A DNA stretch of 64,000 nt from SHLJ01 sp041618535 (GTDB lineage: Bacteria > Bacteroidota > Bacteroidia > Flavobacteriales > Flavobacteriaceae): contig JBFKFP010000001.1 in the NCBI GenBank assembly GCA_041618535.1, positions 1 through 64,000 on the forward strand, given 5' to 3'. The notes beneath the pieces were generated by a model, which did no database searches, was not told where the DNA came from, and saw only the letters and a program-made list of their open reading frames with translations. Position 1 is the stretch's first letter, and each line of letters starts with the position of its first letter. A program made the position numbers and the translations under genes. This document shows positions 61,630-64,000 of this stretch, in pieces.

Positions 61630-62720
61630 AACCTTACACCTATTCCAAATTCAACTGCTTCCGCCTTGGCGGCATGAGATTTCAGCGTTACAGCGGCGAA
61701 CCACTTATTGCTGAAATAATAATTCAGGCCTATTCTCTGGTACGTCCTTCCCTCAAAATCAAAGGGATAATAGATATAGTAACCAAGCTGAGTAATCAGG
61801 CTTAATCTATTGATAAAAAGCTCATGACCTATAAAAACTCCAACCCTTTTATAATCGGTATCACGATCAACACCATTTTCTGGAAAGGCCACCGCAGAAT
61901 ATCGAATAAGTTCTTTCAGAAAGTTTGAGAAAAATAAGTCACCTCCCAGTTGAAATGCGCTTTTATGGTTAACTCTCTTATCGGCATATGCTGAAAAGAT
62001 GTAGAATGGAAATTGCCCGCTGCCAACTACATCACTCTCATTTACCCCACTTCTGAGCACTAAATTATAACGAACAGCTTCTGTAAATTTCTCATCTGCC
62101 GAAAGATCATAAACATATTCCTTTTCAGCAGAATTCAGATCGTAGATGATCCCGATGTTCGCCGTGATTGAATTGACACTGGTATTTGGTGCTTTAACAT
62201 TGGCGTTGGAATAGTGAATCATGCTTAGCCCTGCCTGGAAGCCGAACCTGTCAAAAATCCTTTCGAGCCTGTAATTCACCATGGCATAAGTGCTGCTCAT
62301 AATCTTTGATCCAAAAGCATTATTCCTTGGGTTTTCAAGCTTGTTGTACGGATTGGTGGTCAGTGCTAACCCCTGCCCGATCCTGAACATCAGTTTACGG
62401 TTCAGAAAATAAAAATTGAAATGGCCATAAAGACCAAAATTCTTACCAAGCTCCTTCGTTTTCAGGTTTTGATAACTCGCAGAAATTCCAAAATCGGGGT
62501 AATTAAATCGCTGGTGCCATGCCTGTTCACCGAAAGTCTTTTTATTCCAACTTAAAATGAGTCCTTCAGGATGCCCGGTAATCAGGTGTAAAATACCATC
62601 GTTATGCAATGCAATGTTACCTTTGAAATAGTTGACTTCGATACTGCTATGAATCTCCTCATTCTGAGACATAACATGCTGAATGACGCATAGCAGCACG
62701 ACTGATAAGAAATATCGCAT
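61626..62720 (-). CDS. Acyloxyacyl hydrolase / PagL-like outer-membrane protein
   Basis: A 364-residue exported protein (MRYFLSVVLLCVIQHVMSQN) with barrel-type strands and the PagL-like active-site motif IHYSNANVKAPN (His-Ser). PagL removes the 3-O acyl chain of lipid A. This protein is longer than the 150-190-residue PagL family, as usual for the Bacteroidetes acyloxyacyl-hydrolase-type group. Last aromatic residues are absent from the C-terminal strand (GIGVRL). Activity on lipid A is inferred. Confidence 0.82.
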   Translation of the reverse strand: MRYFLSVVLLCVIQHVMSQNEEIHSSIEVNYFKGNIALHNDGILHLITGHPEGLILSWNKKTFGEQAWHQRFNYPDFGISASYQNLKTKELGKNFGLYGHFNFYFLNRKLMFRIGQGLALTTNPYNKLENPRNNAFGSKIMSSTYAMVNYRLERIFDRFGFQAGLSMIHYSNANVKAPNTSVNSITANIGIIYDLNSAEKEYVYDLSADEKFTEAVRYNLVLRSGVNESDVVGSGQFPFYIFSAYADKRVNHKSAFQLGGDLFFSNFLKELIRYSAVAFPENGVDRDTDYKRVGVFIGHELFINRLSLITQLGYYIYYPFDFEGRTYQRIGLNYYFSNKWFAAVTLKSHAAKAEAVEFGIGVRL

Positions 62721-62755
62721 TCTGATGATTTACGGGGCTAAATTTAATACTTTAA

Positions 62756-63712
62756 TCAAAACACTTCCTTTGCGATCGCCTTGATATTGTCACTTCTTCC
62801 CATGGAATAATAATGCAGGACAGGAATTCCTGCAGCTTTTAGTTCTTTTGACTGGGCCACGCACCATTCAATTCCCAATTGGCGAACAGCATTGTTATCA
62901 GCACATTTTACAACCTCCATGATCAGCTCCTGAGGAAGGTCTACATTGAACCGATGAGGAATAAGGTTGAGTTGTTTCCTGGTTGCAATAGGCTTTAAGC
63001 CGGGAATAATAGGTACGGTGATCCCAGCCCCCCTGCACTTCTCAACAAAATCAAAATATTTCTTGTTATTGAAGAACATTTGAGTCACGATGTATCTCGC
63101 CCCTTTTTTGATCTTCTTTTTTAAGAAATGTATATCGCTATCGAGGCTTGGTGCTTCAAGGTGCTTCTCAGGGTAACCTGCAACGCCGATGCAGAAGTCT
63201 GTTTTGGAAGTATTCAGTAATTCCTCGTCCAGGTAATGTCCCTGGTTCAGGTCCTGGATCTGGGAAACCAGGTCACTTGCATATTGATTTCCGTCCTTTT
63301 CCGGCCTGAAGTAAGTCTCACTTTTCACAGGATCACCTCTCAGGGCCATCACATTCTGAATTCCGAGAAAATCAAGGTCGATCAGGAAATTTTCGGTATC
63401 CTCTTTCGTAAACCCGCCACAAAGGATATGAGGAATAGCATCTACCTGGTATTTGTTCTGAATAGCCGCACAGATACCAACAGTTCCAGGCCGTTTCTTC
63501 ACTACCTGTTTCCTCAGCAGTCCGTTGTCGAGCTCCTTATACACATATTCCTCGCGATGATAGGTTACGTCAATAAAAGGGGGATTGAATTCCATCAACG
63601 GATCGATATTGTCAAAAATTGACTGGATATGCTGCCCTTTCAGGGGCGGGAGAATCTCAAAAGAGAAAAGTGTACTCCCGTTCGCCTGTTCAATATGTTC
63701 GGTTACTTTCAT
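62756..63712 (-). CDS. metF: 5,10-methylenetetrahydrofolate reductase MetF
   Basis: Flavoenzyme reducing methylene-THF to methyl-THF for methionine synthesis. A TIM barrel of 318 residues with FSFEILPPLKG at the N-terminus, DVTYHREEYVY, NVMALRGDPVK and the C-terminal PIIPGLKPIATRKQLNLIPH. It lies 6 bases downstream of metH, whose product uses methyl-THF, and is clearly in the same operon. Confidence 0.96.
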   Translation of the reverse strand: MKVTEHIEQANGSTLFSFEILPPLKGQHIQSIFDNIDPLMEFNPPFIDVTYHREEYVYKELDNGLLRKQVVKKRPGTVGICAAIQNKYQVDAIPHILCGGFTKEDTENFLIDLDFLGIQNVMALRGDPVKSETYFRPEKDGNQYASDLVSQIQDLNQGHYLDEELLNTSKTDFCIGVAGYPEKHLEAPSLDSDIHFLKKKIKKGARYIVTQMFFNNKKYFDFVEKCRGAGITVPIIPGLKPIATRKQLNLIPHRFNVDLPQELIMEVVKCADNNAVRQLGIEWCVAQSKELKAAGIPVLHYYSMGRSDNIKAIAKEVF

Positions 63713-63718
63713 AGTTTT

Positions 63719-64000
63719 TTACTCGCTTAAATTCGGATTGAGCCACTTCCTGGCTTCCTCTGTACTGATCTGCCTTCGTTTTGCATAGTCCTTGAGTTGG
63801 TCTTCTTTGATCTTACCCAGCCCGAAATATTTGGATTCAGGATGTGCAAAATAATATCCACTTACGCTGGCAGCCGGCCACATAGCCAGGCTTTCCGTGA
63901 GCTTTACCCCGATACGTTCTTCCACATCAAGCAATTTCCAGATTGTTTGCTTTTCAAGATGATCGGGGCATGCCGGATAACCGGGAGCCGGTCGTATTCC
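63719..64000 (-). CDS. metH: Cobalamin-dependent methionine synthase MetH (C-terminal end only)
   Basis: The last 93 residues of the SAM-binding activation domain: [14 protein letters not shown] at the window edge is the diagnostic [12 protein letters not shown] motif, then [20 protein letters not shown] and [19 protein letters not shown]. The reading frame is open to position 64000, so the rest of the gene is outside the window. It precedes metF by 6 bases. Confidence 0.95.
   Translation of the reverse strand, partial: GIRPAPGYPACPDHLEKQTIWKLLDVEERIGVKLTESLAMWPAASVSGYYFAHPESKYFGLGKIKEDQLKDYAKRRQISTEEARKWLNPNLSE

Noticed and set aside
1..64000. rRNA, tRNA, CRISPR arrays, insertion sequences or prophage
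   Set aside because: Nothing with the expected repeats, conserved stems or hallmark genes was seen on either strand. Short tRNAs could be missed without a covariance search.

Overview
The window reads as chromosomal DNA of a gliding, probably marine, member of the Flavobacteriaceae (Bacteroidetes). The evidence is gliding/type IX secretion genes (gldL, gldK, gldA, gldB, gldC), an exosortase F pair, the flavobacterial clusters gldK-arginase-topA and miaB-sigma54 regulator-lptE-secG-groESL, and repeated promoters of the Bacteroidetes type (-33 TTG/TTTG and -7 TANNTTTG). I see no rRNA, tRNA, CRISPR array, transposase or integrase. No stretch above 300 bases lacks a gene; the longest gap, about 240 bases at 59743-59983, holds a regulatory leader.

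Layout. 1-5.6 kb (minus): gldL (cut by the window edge), gldK, a degenerate arginase-fold protein, topA. 5.8-13.5 kb: a membrane protein divergent from miaB, an orphan sigma-54 activator, lptE, secG and groES-groEL. 13.6-28.3 kb (minus): an 11-gene copper/silver handling operon made of a HYC_CC_PP-type protein, an RND pump (CusA, CusC, CusB), an acetolactate-decarboxylase-like lipoprotein, a CopA-type ATPase, a DUF2911 protein, a TonB-dependent receptor, an HMA protein, a heavy-metal-binding lipoprotein and a DUF6503-like protein. 28.4-29.4 kb: exosortase XrtF and its partner. 29.5-38.4 kb: a GAF protein, purH, the rod-shape cluster mreB-mreC-mreD-PBP2-rodA, and an exported aminotransferase. 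38.6-45.3 kb: gldB-gldC, nadE, a LuxR-type response regulator, dnaG and an arylsulfotransferase-like lipoprotein. 45.4-47.8 kb (minus): an ECF sigma factor, a membrane anti-sigma-like protein and an outer-membrane-like protein. 47.9-59.9 kb (minus): polyprenyl synthase, rlmN, queA, aroA, a MazG-like protein, dtd and rsgA; then two plus-strand envelope genes; then the aromatic operon pheA-aminotransferase-tyrA-DAHP synthase/chorismate mutase. 60-64 kb: gldA, a head-GIN-like lipoprotein, an acyloxyacyl-hydrolase-like protein, metF and the 3' end of metH.

The most striking signal is upstream of pheA. An 18-residue leader peptide, MRTLVNFAYYSWFYFFFS, has nine aromatic residues. A segment right after its stop codon can pair with the 5' arm of an intrinsic terminator whose T-run ends 7 bases before the pheA start. 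This is the full architecture of ribosome-mediated attenuation, here apparently sensing Phe/Tyr (perhaps Trp) for the whole operon.

Other points of note are a DnaG primase lacking all four zinc ligands, a response regulator with Glu at the phospho-acceptor position, an ECF-type promoter in front of the sigma factor's own gene, an arginase-fold protein missing metal ligands, and an acetolactate-decarboxylase-like lipoprotein inside the copper operon. All functional statements rest on motif reading by eye; no database search was run.
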